Origin: JACJXF01 sp038316435
Lineage (GTDB): Bacteria; Bacteroidota; Bacteroidia; Bacteroidales; GCA-2748055
DNA: 64,000 bases
NCBI GenBank assembly: GCA_038316435.1
Contig: JBBQAQ010000004.1
Coordinates: forward strand, 62,001 to 126,000
Direction of reading: 5' to 3'
This document shows positions 26,629-36,127 of the stretch, piece by piece. The notes under the pieces are model-generated. The model searched no databases. It was not told the origin of the DNA and worked only from the letters and a program-made list of their open reading frames with translations. Numbering within the stretch: the stretch's first letter is position 1; every line of letters begins with the position of its first letter. The position numbers and the translations under genes were made by a program.

Positions 26629-29600
26629 TTATAAGTCTAATTTTATTCCCAAAATAAACGATTTGGTTTGTGGAATCTTCCCATAATCAACTCCCATGTA
26701 ATAAGGATTATTCATATACATGAAATCCGGGTCATAACCTGTGTACTTGGTTAAAGTAAGCAGGTTGGTACCTGTAACATAAATTGTAATTCCTTTATAA
26801 ATTCCAGCAAGGCGGGGAAGAGTATAATTTACTGTTAATTGTTTAAGTCTGAAATAAGATCCATCCTCAATCCAACGATCAGAGAATACTGAATTTCCAG
26901 CAGGGTCGCCAAATGCGGCCTTAGGCAAAGCACCGTCAGTATTGGAACTTGTCCATCTGTCTAACACAGTTGTGCTCTGATTACTGTAGGAATCCATAGC
27001 TTCTGCTTTGTATCTGACATAATTAAATATCTCATTACCAACTGAATATGTAAATAAGGCGGAAAGTTCAAATCTCTTATAGCTAAGACCGGTGCTCAAA
27101 CTACCAAAAAAGTCGGGATATGGATCACCAATAATAGTTTTATCAGCCTCGTTGATAATATTATCACCACCCACCAAGTCGACAAAACGAACATCACCGG
27201 CTTTTAATTCAACGCCTTTCGGTCCAATCATTCCGGCAGCCTCAGCATCACTGGCGAAAACTCCATTAGTTTTATATCCATAAAATGCGTTAACAGGATT
27301 ACCTTTTGAAGTAATTAACTGAGCGCCTTCAATGTTAGTTATCACATTTTTGGTATTTGCATCAATGAAGATAATATCTTCAATCTGGCTCTTTTCCTTA
27401 CTAAATGAACCACCTAAAGTCCAGCTGATCTGACCAATTTGCAAACGTGTATCAGCTGATGCCTCAATTCCTGTAGTACTAAGTTTTCCACCGTTATCGA
27501 AATAGTTCCTGAATCCGAATGTTGAAAGTAGTGTTTGCTGAACGATAAGATTATTAACACTGGATTTGAACATATCGAGATGAACATTGACAGTTTGTTT
27601 CAATATTGATAAATCCAATCCTCCATTGATTGTATTTTTCTTTTCAAGTGAAAGGTCGTTATTCGGAATCACTTCACGAGAAAGATATCCAAGGTTATCG
27701 ATCCTGCGTGACACATAATAAAGTTTTGAATAGTCATAAACGCTGCTGAACATATTTCCAGTAATAGAATAAGAAGCTCTAAACTTTAAATCTTCGAGCC
27801 ATGAAGCTTGGTTAAGGAAACTTTCAGAAGATGCACGCCATGCAGCTCCGATTGATGGATAATAGTTAAAACGATTATCAGAGTTTACAGCAGAATTTCC
27901 GTCATAAGAAACATTTGCATCAATAAAATATTTGTTTCTGAAATTATATTTAGCAGATCCAAAATACGAGGTCCATATTAATTCACGGTTATCGCCGGTT
28001 GTACTGCGAAGGAAGTTGTATTTGGAGCCTTGTCCAAGACGTTTAAAATCGTCTGAAGGGGTATTGAGGTCAATTCCTTTATCATATTTATAGGAGTTTT
28101 TCATATATCTGAATCCTCCATTCAATACAATAGAATGTCCTGATGCAGTATTAGTAGTATACGTAATGCTGGAATGATTTTGGGAAGAGCGGAATTCATT
28201 AACGAAGTCGCCGGGACTATTGCTAGCCGAATCCACCTGAACCATACCGATATCCGGTAAAAAGATATTTTCTCTGGCATTATTAAAATCAAGTCCTACT
28301 AATGTTGCAACAGTAAAATGCTCATTAAATTTATACTGTGCGTTTACTGAAGCTAAGAAATTATAATTACGGTTTGTGCCAATCGCATTATTAACAATAG
28401 CAACAGGGTTACTAACATTGTAAATCCCTGTATTGTCAACATAAGAAAGAACATCACCTGTAAGGGCATCTCTGGTATATGGAGCCATAGTTGGAGGCAT
28501 TAATACGGCAGAGAGAATTGGGTTTTTCCATGCACTATACCCTTGATTTGGCAAGTAACTATCTGCCAAAGAAAGTTTTGCATTTGGAGTTATTGAGAAT
28601 TTATCAGTAATACTAATTTTCCCGTTAATACGCAGGTTAAATCTTGTGTATTTTGAATTATCGTACAATCCTTTTTGCGACAGGAAACCTGTTGAAATGT
28701 TATAGGTTGCGATATCATCTCCCCCTTTAAGGAAAAAATGGTATTTCTGCAATGCCGCTGGTTTGTATATTTCATCCTGCCAATCGGTATTATTATTGTA
28801 TTTATAATACTGAGCAGAGTTTTGATCTCCATTAAACCATGGATACAAAACATCGAAAGAACCAGGGCTTGGTGTGCGTGAGTTAAACTGATCAATAAAA
28901 TAATTTTTAAAATCTGTTGGGTCAAGTAAATCCAACTTTTTGGGAACCATACTAACTCCACCATAAGTTGAAAACTTGATTACAGTACTAGTCTCACCCT
29001 TTTGTTCTGTATTTACATTAATGACACCATTTGAGCCAGCCGCACCCAGGTAAGATAGACCATCTTTCAAAACAGAAATATCAGAAATATCATCGATATC
29101 AACAATTTCCATTGGGTTAAGATTAAACCCTTCCATCAAACTGTTACTTGCATAGGCAAAATCATGTATCATCCCATCTATGAATAAAACAGGTTCTGCG
29201 CGTCCATACAGTGAAGAAATTCCTCGGATATTCATAAATGTTCTACTTCCGGGCATTCCAGACTGTTGAATGGACAACATTCCAGGAACACGACCCTGAA
29301 GAACCTGGTCGAATGACGTTGCTTTTGAAAAGCTAAAGTCAGCAGCAGAGAGAGTTGTGACTGGAAAAACTGCATCCCTAACAACATCTGATCCAAGTGG
29401 GTTATTATATGAATTATCCATTGACCAGTAAATATCTGAAACAAGAGAAACAGTGATATTTTCTCTGCCATTCAGGAAGATATTTCTTTTGTTATACCCG
29501 GGAAGGTTAACAATAATTTCTGCTTCCAGATCGGGAACGCTAAGTGTGAAAGCACCAAGCGAATCGGTTTCAGTGGAAACACCTGTAGAGTTAACTGAAA

Positions 29601-29757
29601 TAGAAACCTGTTTTAATGGATGTCCGGTACCGGACTCGGTTATCACCCCCTTTACACTAGGTTCAGTTGTCTGACCATAGCCTGGTAATGCTATACTGCA
29701 AACAATAAAAAAGATAAGGAGATTTAAAAGGGTCGAATATGAGAATCGTTTTGTCAT
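26629..29757 (-). CDS. SusC/RagA family TonB-dependent outer-membrane transporter (module 2)
   Basis: 1042 residues. Signal peptide (ALPGYGQ), then a carboxypeptidase-like beta-sandwich (about 30-110, VKGVITESGTGHPLKQVSISV). The plug contains FDQVLQGRVPGMLSIQQSG, NIRGISSLYGRAEPVLFIDGM and ISDISVLKDGLSYLGAAGSNG. The barrel ends TKSFILGIKLDL. The region between the sandwich and plug (about residues 110-135) departs from the usual SusC box sequence. It imports the ligand captured by the SusD partner directly downstream. It lies in a six-gene minus-strand operon. Confidence 0.96.
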   Translation of the reverse strand: MTKRFSYSTLLNLLIFFIVCSIALPGYGQTTEPSVKGVITESGTGHPLKQVSISVNSTGVSTETDSLGAFTLSVPDLEAEIIVNLPGYNKRNIFLNGRENITVSLVSDIYWSMDNSYNNPLGSDVVRDAVFPVTTLSAADFSFSKATSFDQVLQGRVPGMLSIQQSGMPGSRTFMNIRGISSLYGRAEPVLFIDGMIHDFAYASNSLMEGFNLNPMEIVDIDDISDISVLKDGLSYLGAAGSNGVINVNTEQKGETSTVIKFSTYGGVSMVPKKLDLLDPTDFKNYFIDQFNSRTPSPGSFDVLYPWFNGDQNSAQYYKYNNNTDWQDEIYKPAALQKYHFFLKGGDDIATYNISTGFLSQKGLYDNSKYTRFNLRINGKISITDKFSITPNAKLSLADSYLPNQGYSAWKNPILSAVLMPPTMAPYTRDALTGDVLSYVDNTGIYNVSNPVAIVNNAIGTNRNYNFLASVNAQYKFNEHFTVATLVGLDFNNARENIFLPDIGMVQVDSASNSPGDFVNEFRSSQNHSSITYTTNTASGHSIVLNGGFRYMKNSYKYDKGIDLNTPSDDFKRLGQGSKYNFLRSTTGDNRELIWTSYFGSAKYNFRNKYFIDANVSYDGNSAVNSDNRFNYYPSIGAAWRASSESFLNQASWLEDLKFRASYSITGNMFSSVYDYSKLYYVSRRIDNLGYLSREVIPNNDLSLEKKNTINGGLDLSILKQTVNVHLDMFKSSVNNLIVQQTLLSTFGFRNYFDNGGKLSTTGIEASADTRLQIGQISWTLGGSFSKEKSQIEDIIFIDANTKNVITNIEGAQLITSKGNPVNAFYGYKTNGVFASDAEAAGMIGPKGVELKAGDVRFVDLVGGDNIINEADKTIIGDPYPDFFGSLSTGLSYKRFELSALFTYSVGNEIFNYVRYKAEAMDSYSNQSTTVLDRWTSSNTDGALPKAAFGDPAGNSVFSDRWIEDGSYFRLKQLTVNYTLPRLAGIYKGITIYVTGTNLLTLTKYTGYDPDFMYMNNPYYMGVDYGKIPQTKSFILGIKLDL

Positions 29758-29793
29758 TTCAAAGCTGTGTTAAATTATTTGACAGGTATTGAA

Positions 29794-31293
29794 TTACTTA
29801 ATTGGTGTAAAGATTACTGTATCCCAGAATAGCAAACCTGAGCTCATAGCAACCACTTTAATTTTATGTTCTTCGGTATTAGGCCAGTTAAACTCTCCCC
29901 AGCTTGTTGCTTCGGCAGGATCAGCTTTTTTTATCTGAGCAGTTTGAACACCGTCAACATAAACAGCATAATCAATCTGGCCTGACCAAAGGTTACTTGT
30001 TAATTTATACTTGCCCTTCATGATTTTAGGTGTAGTAATTTCACACCACCACCATCCACTCATGCTAAGGCAGTCGTCGTTAAGAACTTTACCAGTATCA
30101 TGATCTTTAAAATAATACAATAAATAGTCACCTTCCCATTTTATTTTAGCAAATGTATTCTGTCCATCATGCCACCTCATGTAATATTTGCCATAAAAGT
30201 CACCCTGTTTCATATCGAAATAATCTGTTGTTTCGATTGTAATAGGAGTTGGTTCTGGTTCTGTAACTTCCAACAGGCTGTTAATTGTATGTATGGTTCC
30301 GTTTTTTGCAGGAATATTGGATTGTTCCTTATAGAACCCCGTGTATTCTTTTGTAAGCTTATCAAAATTTAACCTGTATTCATTGTCAATCAATACAGAA
30401 ATGTTATTATCACTGGATAAAATCGGATACAACCTTGTAGTTAAATTGTTAAGAAAATGAGTTCCAAGTAAGCAATGGTATTCCATGTAGCGGTAGAAAC
30501 CATTTACAAGATACTCGACGCTATCAGGTCTGTCTGTATACCTGGCTATAAGATCATCGATATTTGTAATTCCGTATCTGTTATAAAGGGTGTCTGGAAC
30601 TGCAAGAACAGTGAATCTGTTACGTGCGAGTTTACCAGTACTTCCGTAGGGGAAAGAAATAGTTTGAAGCGTATCTTTAAGACCAGTTTTTTCAAGACCT
30701 TGTTTAAACAAAGAGTATGAAGGGTTTGAAGCAATGTAATCATATACACTAACTGTTACTGGGTCGATTACATGGTCAATAAGATGAATGGTTCCATTTG
30801 ATGCAGGAACATCCCTGTCGATAATTTTACTTTGCTTATTAATAATGATATCTGAACTAAGGAATTCAGTAACCAGATAATCTCCTAGAGCATTTGTATC
30901 TTTAATAGCTCCAAGACCAATATCACCTGATTGAATATCACTACCAATCAAATGATTATACACAAGTTTTTTTGCAAAGTCGGGATCTGGAATTTCGGTA
31001 TAAGAAGAAACTCCCATTTTCGCATAATATTCCTGCATAACAGAATTGGAAGGCAGGAAGAGTGTAAATGGTCCCCTTACGCTAAGAAGCCCGTCAAGTC
31101 CCGCTGCTTCAACAAGTTTACCGAATTCAGAATATTCTTCCTGAGTATTAATGAATTCGGAAATTACGAGCTCATCAGATTTTTTATCCCAAATAACGGG
31201 ATTATCATTACAACCGAACAGAAACAGTGTAAACAGCACAAGTGTGCTACTAACTCTGATCATTCCTCTATCGAATTTTTTTATCATAATCAT
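29794..31293 (-). CDS. Lipoprotein with two FAS1 (fasciclin) domains and a C-terminal beta-sandwich (module 2)
   Basis: 499 residues; the start may instead be the third codon (ATG at 31287). Lipobox LFLFGC near residue 28. FAS1 domain 1 spans about 45-180 (FGKLVEAAGLDGLL, GPFTLFLPSNSVMQEYY, NGTIHLIDHVIDP). FAS1 domain 2 spans about 185-345 (YSLFKQGLEKTGLKD, FTVLAVPDTLYNRYG, NGTIHTINSLLEV). The last 145 residues are Trp- and Gly-rich strands (YYMRWHDGQNTFAKIKWEG, SGWWWCEITTP, YAVYVDGVQTAQI) that look like a carbohydrate-binding sandwich, though no family was assigned. It probably sits on the cell surface with the SusCD pair that follows 36 bp downstream. Confidence 0.88.
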   Translation of the reverse strand: MIMIKKFDRGMIRVSSTLVLFTLFLFGCNDNPVIWDKKSDELVISEFINTQEEYSEFGKLVEAAGLDGLLSVRGPFTLFLPSNSVMQEYYAKMGVSSYTEIPDPDFAKKLVYNHLIGSDIQSGDIGLGAIKDTNALGDYLVTEFLSSDIIINKQSKIIDRDVPASNGTIHLIDHVIDPVTVSVYDYIASNPSYSLFKQGLEKTGLKDTLQTISFPYGSTGKLARNRFTVLAVPDTLYNRYGITNIDDLIARYTDRPDSVEYLVNGFYRYMEYHCLLGTHFLNNLTTRLYPILSSDNNISVLIDNEYRLNFDKLTKEYTGFYKEQSNIPAKNGTIHTINSLLEVTEPEPTPITIETTDYFDMKQGDFYGKYYMRWHDGQNTFAKIKWEGDYLLYYFKDHDTGKVLNDDCLSMSGWWWCEITTPKIMKGKYKLTSNLWSGQIDYAVYVDGVQTAQIKKADPAEATSWGEFNWPNTEEHKIKVVAMSSGLLFWDTVIFTPIK

Positions 31294-31385
31294 TAAAATT
31301 TACGTGTATTAAGGAACCCTTTATCTCATTCATTTTTAAATATTTAACGTTTGTTGGCAGGGTTCAAAAAAACTTCAATTAGTTA

Positions 31386-32849
31386 CTATCTGTCATAATA
31401 CGGATTTTGAATCAGGTACTGATTATAATCTATATCATGCTGAGGGATAGGTAAATAATAAGCATTAGTATCGTTTACTTTGGTTGCAAGAATTTCTCTT
31501 TGCTGAACCGTTGCGGCACCGGAAAGGATCATAGCTACAAGCAAATCTTTATTGGCGAACTTATTTCTCTTGGCTGCACGCAGCAGATCAAACCAACGTT
31601 TTCCTTCCATGAAAAACTCTCTTCCGCGCTCATCGAGAATAACCTTTCGGAGGATAACTTTATCTCCTACGTCAACATGAGTAAGTCCAGCTCTTTCCAT
31701 TGTTTGTCTCACGAGTGAATTTGCTTCTGTAAACTGGTTAAGTTCGCAGGCTGCTTCAGCTTTCATTAATATAATATCAGCATAGCGGTACAAAATCCAA
31801 CTAGCGTCACGTTGGTTGTCGGCTCTGGTTGCTGAACTTAAGTTATCTAATCCTTTATATTTCCAAATTGGTCCTCTTGGAACGACTAAACGCAGATCTT
31901 CAATAGCGAAAAGGGATGCCTTATTTTTAGTAGGTGAAATCTGAATATTTCCGTTAGGAAGCTTGATCATATCGTTATAGATAGGATTTTCCTGATCAGG
32001 CAAGTTATCATTGAACTGTATTTCACAAATACTTTCAATATTTGAATTTCCGGGATAATACAAGTTAAACCAGGTTGTATAGGATTCAAGGGAATACAAT
32101 CCGGAATTAGTTACAGAATCGCAATAGTCCATGCACTCTTGATATTGCTCATTCCAAAGGTAAACATCAGCAAGCAGAGACATGATAGAATACTTATTTG
32201 CTCTTCCATAAAAATAATCAGACAGTTTATCACTAGCTACAGGAACTGTTGCAAGATCTTTTGCTTTAAGAAGGTCGGTAATTATTTGACTAATAATTAC
32301 ATTTTCATCCGATCTTGGAAGAAAAAGATTTGTAGTATCTGAAATTGAAGGTTCAAGAACCAAGGGAACGTTTTTCCAAACGCGAAGAAGGTAAAAATAC
32401 GACATGGATCGGATAAAAAGCGCCTCAGCATCAATTCCATTTTTCATTTCCTGAGTAAAGGTTTTGTCTTTAGCCAATACCTCTTTGTCGTAATACATTA
32501 AAGTATTTGCAAGGTTAATTGCCGAATAATAATTAGACCAGTTTACGGCGCCGTTTGTAGGACTAATATCGCTTTTTGCAATTTTGTCGTAGTCGCCAAA
32601 ACTTGTTGTGGAGAAAGTTACCATATCAGCACGTACTTCACCAAAGATGAAAGACTGCATACTTGCATCACGAAATGTATTATAAGTTGCTGCGATTGCA
32701 GCATTTACGTCTTCTCTTTTGGTCCAGAACTTTTCCTTAATAAGATCATTTTCAGGAGCAACTGTTAACCAATCCGAACAAGCCGGAAGTACAAATAGCA
32801 GTATAAGTATCGCAAGGCTTACCTTACTTTTTATGCGAATTTTTTGCAT
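31386..32849 (-). CDS. SusD/RagB family nutrient-binding lipoprotein (module 1)
   Basis: 487 residues. Lipoprotein signal with Cys near residue 24 (LPACSDWLTVAPEND). SusD features: EKFWTKREDVNAAIAATYNTF, EALFIRSMSYFYLLRVWKNVPLV, WILYRYADIILMKAEAACELNQF and ERGREFFMEGKRWFDLLRAAKRNKF, ending YLIQNPYYDR. Its SusC partner begins 18 bp upstream (32868). It differs clearly from the module 2 SusD, so the two systems probably bind different ligands. The 92-bp gap to the next FAS1 gene shows no terminator, supporting one long operon. Confidence 0.95.
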   Translation of the reverse strand: MQKIRIKSKVSLAILILLFVLPACSDWLTVAPENDLIKEKFWTKREDVNAAIAATYNTFRDASMQSFIFGEVRADMVTFSTTSFGDYDKIAKSDISPTNGAVNWSNYYSAINLANTLMYYDKEVLAKDKTFTQEMKNGIDAEALFIRSMSYFYLLRVWKNVPLVLEPSISDTTNLFLPRSDENVIISQIITDLLKAKDLATVPVASDKLSDYFYGRANKYSIMSLLADVYLWNEQYQECMDYCDSVTNSGLYSLESYTTWFNLYYPGNSNIESICEIQFNDNLPDQENPIYNDMIKLPNGNIQISPTKNKASLFAIEDLRLVVPRGPIWKYKGLDNLSSATRADNQRDASWILYRYADIILMKAEAACELNQFTEANSLVRQTMERAGLTHVDVGDKVILRKVILDERGREFFMEGKRWFDLLRAAKRNKFANKDLLVAMILSGAATVQQREILATKVNDTNAYYLPIPQHDIDYNQYLIQNPYYDR

Positions 32850-32867
32850 TGATTTACTTTTTAGGAA

Positions 32868-35800
32868 TTAAAATGTAAGATTGACACCAAACATAATCTT
32901 TCTACTTGGTGGGGTTCTGCTCTGATCTTTAGGCAGATTTTTAGGATCTGAAGGAGGTGCAACATCCGGATCCTGACCAAGATACTTAGTCCAGGTATAG
33001 AGGTTATATGCTGTACCATACACTTTCAAATCTTTAACTCTGAGCCATTTGCACACCTCTGGCTTAACGTTGTAGCTAAGGGACAGGGTTTTAAGGCGAA
33101 GGTATGAACCATCTTCAACAAAGCGGTCGGAACCTAACCAGTTATATCCTTTTTCATATAACGCTCTGGGCATCTCTGTAACATCATTGGCTCTTCTCCA
33201 ACGCCAGTCGGTAGCAACGCTCTGATTATCGTAATTATACATTTTCTCAGTATCCATACGAGTCTGGTTGATAATTTTCTGTCCCACTTTGAAATAGAAG
33301 AAAGTATTAAAAGTGAAACTCTTATATTGAATTTTAGCTCCTGCACCACCCATATATTTTGGGTTAAGGTCGCCTAAGTATTTAATATCGAGTTCATTAA
33401 TCTCTCCATCATTATTAACATCCTGATAAATAGCATCTCCACCTTCAAAAACATAACCACTGGAAACACCCATGATCATATTGAGGGGAACGTCTTTATT
33501 TAAGCCATAAACAGGTAAACCATTTTTATCGCGAACAATCGCATCGCCATCAGTTTTATAAACGCCGAGGTAATTATATCCGAAAAAACCTCCTAATGCT
33601 TCACCAGGTTTGATACTAATTTTGTATTGTCCGTTGTCGAGCATATTACCCGTTACAAGACTGTAGTTATCAGGTAAACTTAGAACAACGTTTTCGTTGC
33701 TGGATAAGTTCATGTTAACATTAACTGAGAAATCTTTTTTCTTGATAATGGTATAGTCTGCCATGAACTCAAATCCTCTGTTTTCCATTTCTCCTTCGTT
33801 TCGGTTAATTGAGCCAAAACCGGTTTGCGCAGGAATTCCGGAATCTTTAAGATAGAGATCCAGAGTTTTCTTTTTGTAATAATCGATTTCTATGTTCAGA
33901 CGGTTGTTTAAACCAAAAAATGAAATACCGGGGTTAATCTGATCAATTGTTTCCCATTTCAAACTGGTAAGTTCAATACCTGATGGCTGAACACCCTTCA
34001 TATCCATATAAGAATAACTGGAGCCTGCCTTGTAGGTATTGAAATACAAGTAATTCTCATCAGGTGCGTTACCACTCTGCCCCCAGCTGGCACGAAGTTT
34101 TAGATCATTAATAAAGGTAACATCTTTCAGGAAGCTTTCTTCTGAAATACGCCATGCTCCGGAAACTGTTGGGAAAATACCCCAGCGGCTTTCTTTGGAG
34201 AATTTCGAATTTCCTTCATATTTTGCGCCAACCATAAAAATGTATTTATCCTTAAATTTATAGGAACCAGTAAGGTATAATCCCATGGAACGGTATTTTG
34301 AAAAACCAGCATTAATATATTCCAAATGCTTATCACCAACAGGTTCATTCAGGAATGGGGATGCGGACCCGCTGGTTTGAACATTGTAAGTTCTTTGAAT
34401 AGATTCTTCAGTATCGAACTGCCCCATAAAGGCAAGGTCATGGGCTTCGCCAAGTTCAGGGCGATAAATTAACTGATTAATGGTATAAATAGAACTCTTT
34501 TTAGCAAATTCATTGACAGAGCGGTTTGTAAGATCATTATCAAATGAACCCAAGGCTTTGAAAGGCAGAAATTTGGATTTTTTACTATCAAAAATGTCCA
34601 GAGTAACTGTGGAGTTGAAAATTACTTTTGGGGATATGGTATATCGTATACTAAATAATGCTCTGGCATTGTCTTTCACACGTTTTTGCTGACTCAGATT
34701 CGCAAAGGCAACCGGATTATACATGTCACGGGCACTTCCCTGCAAAGTTCCACTTGGGGTATAATATTCACCATAATGAATATTATTTGTATCCCTGTCA
34801 AAAATAGAAAGGTTCGGCATTTTTCTATACGCTACAGATCTAAGAAGTTTATAACCTCCAAACTCTGAATCCTCGACATCATAAGTATTGTTCTGATCGT
34901 AACGAGTGAACATGATGTCGGTCTTGAACTGTAATTTTGTAGAAAGGTCATAATCGAGTGAACTTCTTAGATTCAGTTTTTTAAGATCATTACCAACGGT
35001 AGTACCTCCTTCGTCGAAGAATCCCAGAGACATGTTGTATCTGGATTTCTCTCCTCCCCCACGCACTGAAAAATCGTGTTGTTGGGTAACTGCGGTTTGT
35101 GTAATTTCTTTAACCCAATTGGTATTCTGCGAGTAATTATTATACTCAATCCACTCAGGATCGAAGGCTATTTCATCATTTTTAAACTCGTTTCTATTAA
35201 CATTATAATGTTCTTCAGTTATCAGACGAGCATATCCGGCACCGTCGAGCATTGGAATAGGTCTTGGCTCTTTACCGATGGTACTTTTAAATGTGTATTC
35301 AAAAATTGGTTTTGATTTGGAGCCACGCTTTGTTTTGATCATAAGTACGCCGTTGGAAGCTCTGGAACCCCAGGCAGCTGTAGATGCAGCATCTTTCAAA
35401 ACCTCGATGGATTCGATATCTTCCGGTGATACGTCAATCAGGTTACCGAATTTTTCAATATCAGCACTTCCAAAATCGAAGTTATCATCAATATTGGCGT
35501 CATAAGGAATTCCATTAATAACGATAAGAGGCTGGTTACGAGCGTTCAATGAAGCAGTACCACGGATACGTATATTCAGACCTGCGCCGGGGTCACCTGA
35601 TACAGATGAAATATCGACGTTACCCATACGCCCCTGAAGCATATCTTCAACTGAAGTCGACATAACCGATTTCATATCGGTAAGTTCGATACGGGCAACA
35701 GCTGTAGCCCTGTCACGAACTCTGGTATAGCCGTCATTTCCGATTTTCACACCAACAACCTGAATTTCTTCAAGTGAAAGTGATTCGGAAACCAGTTTGA

Positions 35801-36101
35801 TATTAATTTGGGTTCTGCCTTCGATCATGAAGGCTTGCCTTTTGTATCCAATAAAGGAAACTTGTATTGGATTACTCGGGTTGGATACTTTGAATACATA
35901 GTTCCCGTTTAAATCGGTTACAGTACCAGCAATAAACCTACCATTTTTATCTACCTCAACAACATTAACTGACATCATTGACTCAAGGCTAAGTGAATCA
36001 ACAACATGTCCTTTAATAATTACTGAATTTTGAGCGTATAAATTGGTAAAACCTGAGAATATACATATTAGTAATCCTGAAAGTAATATGATTTTTTTCA
36101 T
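32868..36101 (-). CDS. SusC/RagA family TonB-dependent outer-membrane transporter (module 1)
   Basis: 1077 residues. Signal peptide (TNLYAQ), carboxypeptidase-like sandwich (about 27-105, IKGHVVDSLSLESMMSVNVVEV), and the linker ESLSLEEIQVVGVKIG. The plug has VEDMLQGRMGNVDISSVSGDPGAG, NIRIRGTASLNARNQPLIVING and SIEVLKDAASTAAWGSRASNGVLMIKTKRG. The barrel ends RKIMFGVNLTF. It is a canonical SusC, more typical than the module 2 protein. It is flanked by the FAS1 lipoprotein (26 bp upstream) and SusD (18 bp downstream). Confidence 0.97.
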   Translation of the reverse strand: MKKIILLSGLLICIFSGFTNLYAQNSVIIKGHVVDSLSLESMMSVNVVEVDKNGRFIAGTVTDLNGNYVFKVSNPSNPIQVSFIGYKRQAFMIEGRTQINIKLVSESLSLEEIQVVGVKIGNDGYTRVRDRATAVARIELTDMKSVMSTSVEDMLQGRMGNVDISSVSGDPGAGLNIRIRGTASLNARNQPLIVINGIPYDANIDDNFDFGSADIEKFGNLIDVSPEDIESIEVLKDAASTAAWGSRASNGVLMIKTKRGSKSKPIFEYTFKSTIGKEPRPIPMLDGAGYARLITEEHYNVNRNEFKNDEIAFDPEWIEYNNYSQNTNWVKEITQTAVTQQHDFSVRGGGEKSRYNMSLGFFDEGGTTVGNDLKKLNLRSSLDYDLSTKLQFKTDIMFTRYDQNNTYDVEDSEFGGYKLLRSVAYRKMPNLSIFDRDTNNIHYGEYYTPSGTLQGSARDMYNPVAFANLSQQKRVKDNARALFSIRYTISPKVIFNSTVTLDIFDSKKSKFLPFKALGSFDNDLTNRSVNEFAKKSSIYTINQLIYRPELGEAHDLAFMGQFDTEESIQRTYNVQTSGSASPFLNEPVGDKHLEYINAGFSKYRSMGLYLTGSYKFKDKYIFMVGAKYEGNSKFSKESRWGIFPTVSGAWRISEESFLKDVTFINDLKLRASWGQSGNAPDENYLYFNTYKAGSSYSYMDMKGVQPSGIELTSLKWETIDQINPGISFFGLNNRLNIEIDYYKKKTLDLYLKDSGIPAQTGFGSINRNEGEMENRGFEFMADYTIIKKKDFSVNVNMNLSSNENVVLSLPDNYSLVTGNMLDNGQYKISIKPGEALGGFFGYNYLGVYKTDGDAIVRDKNGLPVYGLNKDVPLNMIMGVSSGYVFEGGDAIYQDVNNDGEINELDIKYLGDLNPKYMGGAGAKIQYKSFTFNTFFYFKVGQKIINQTRMDTEKMYNYDNQSVATDWRWRRANDVTEMPRALYEKGYNWLGSDRFVEDGSYLRLKTLSLSYNVKPEVCKWLRVKDLKVYGTAYNLYTWTKYLGQDPDVAPPSDPKNLPKDQSRTPPSRKIMFGVNLTF

Positions 36102-36127
36102 AACAGATCTGGTTATTTTTTTAATTA

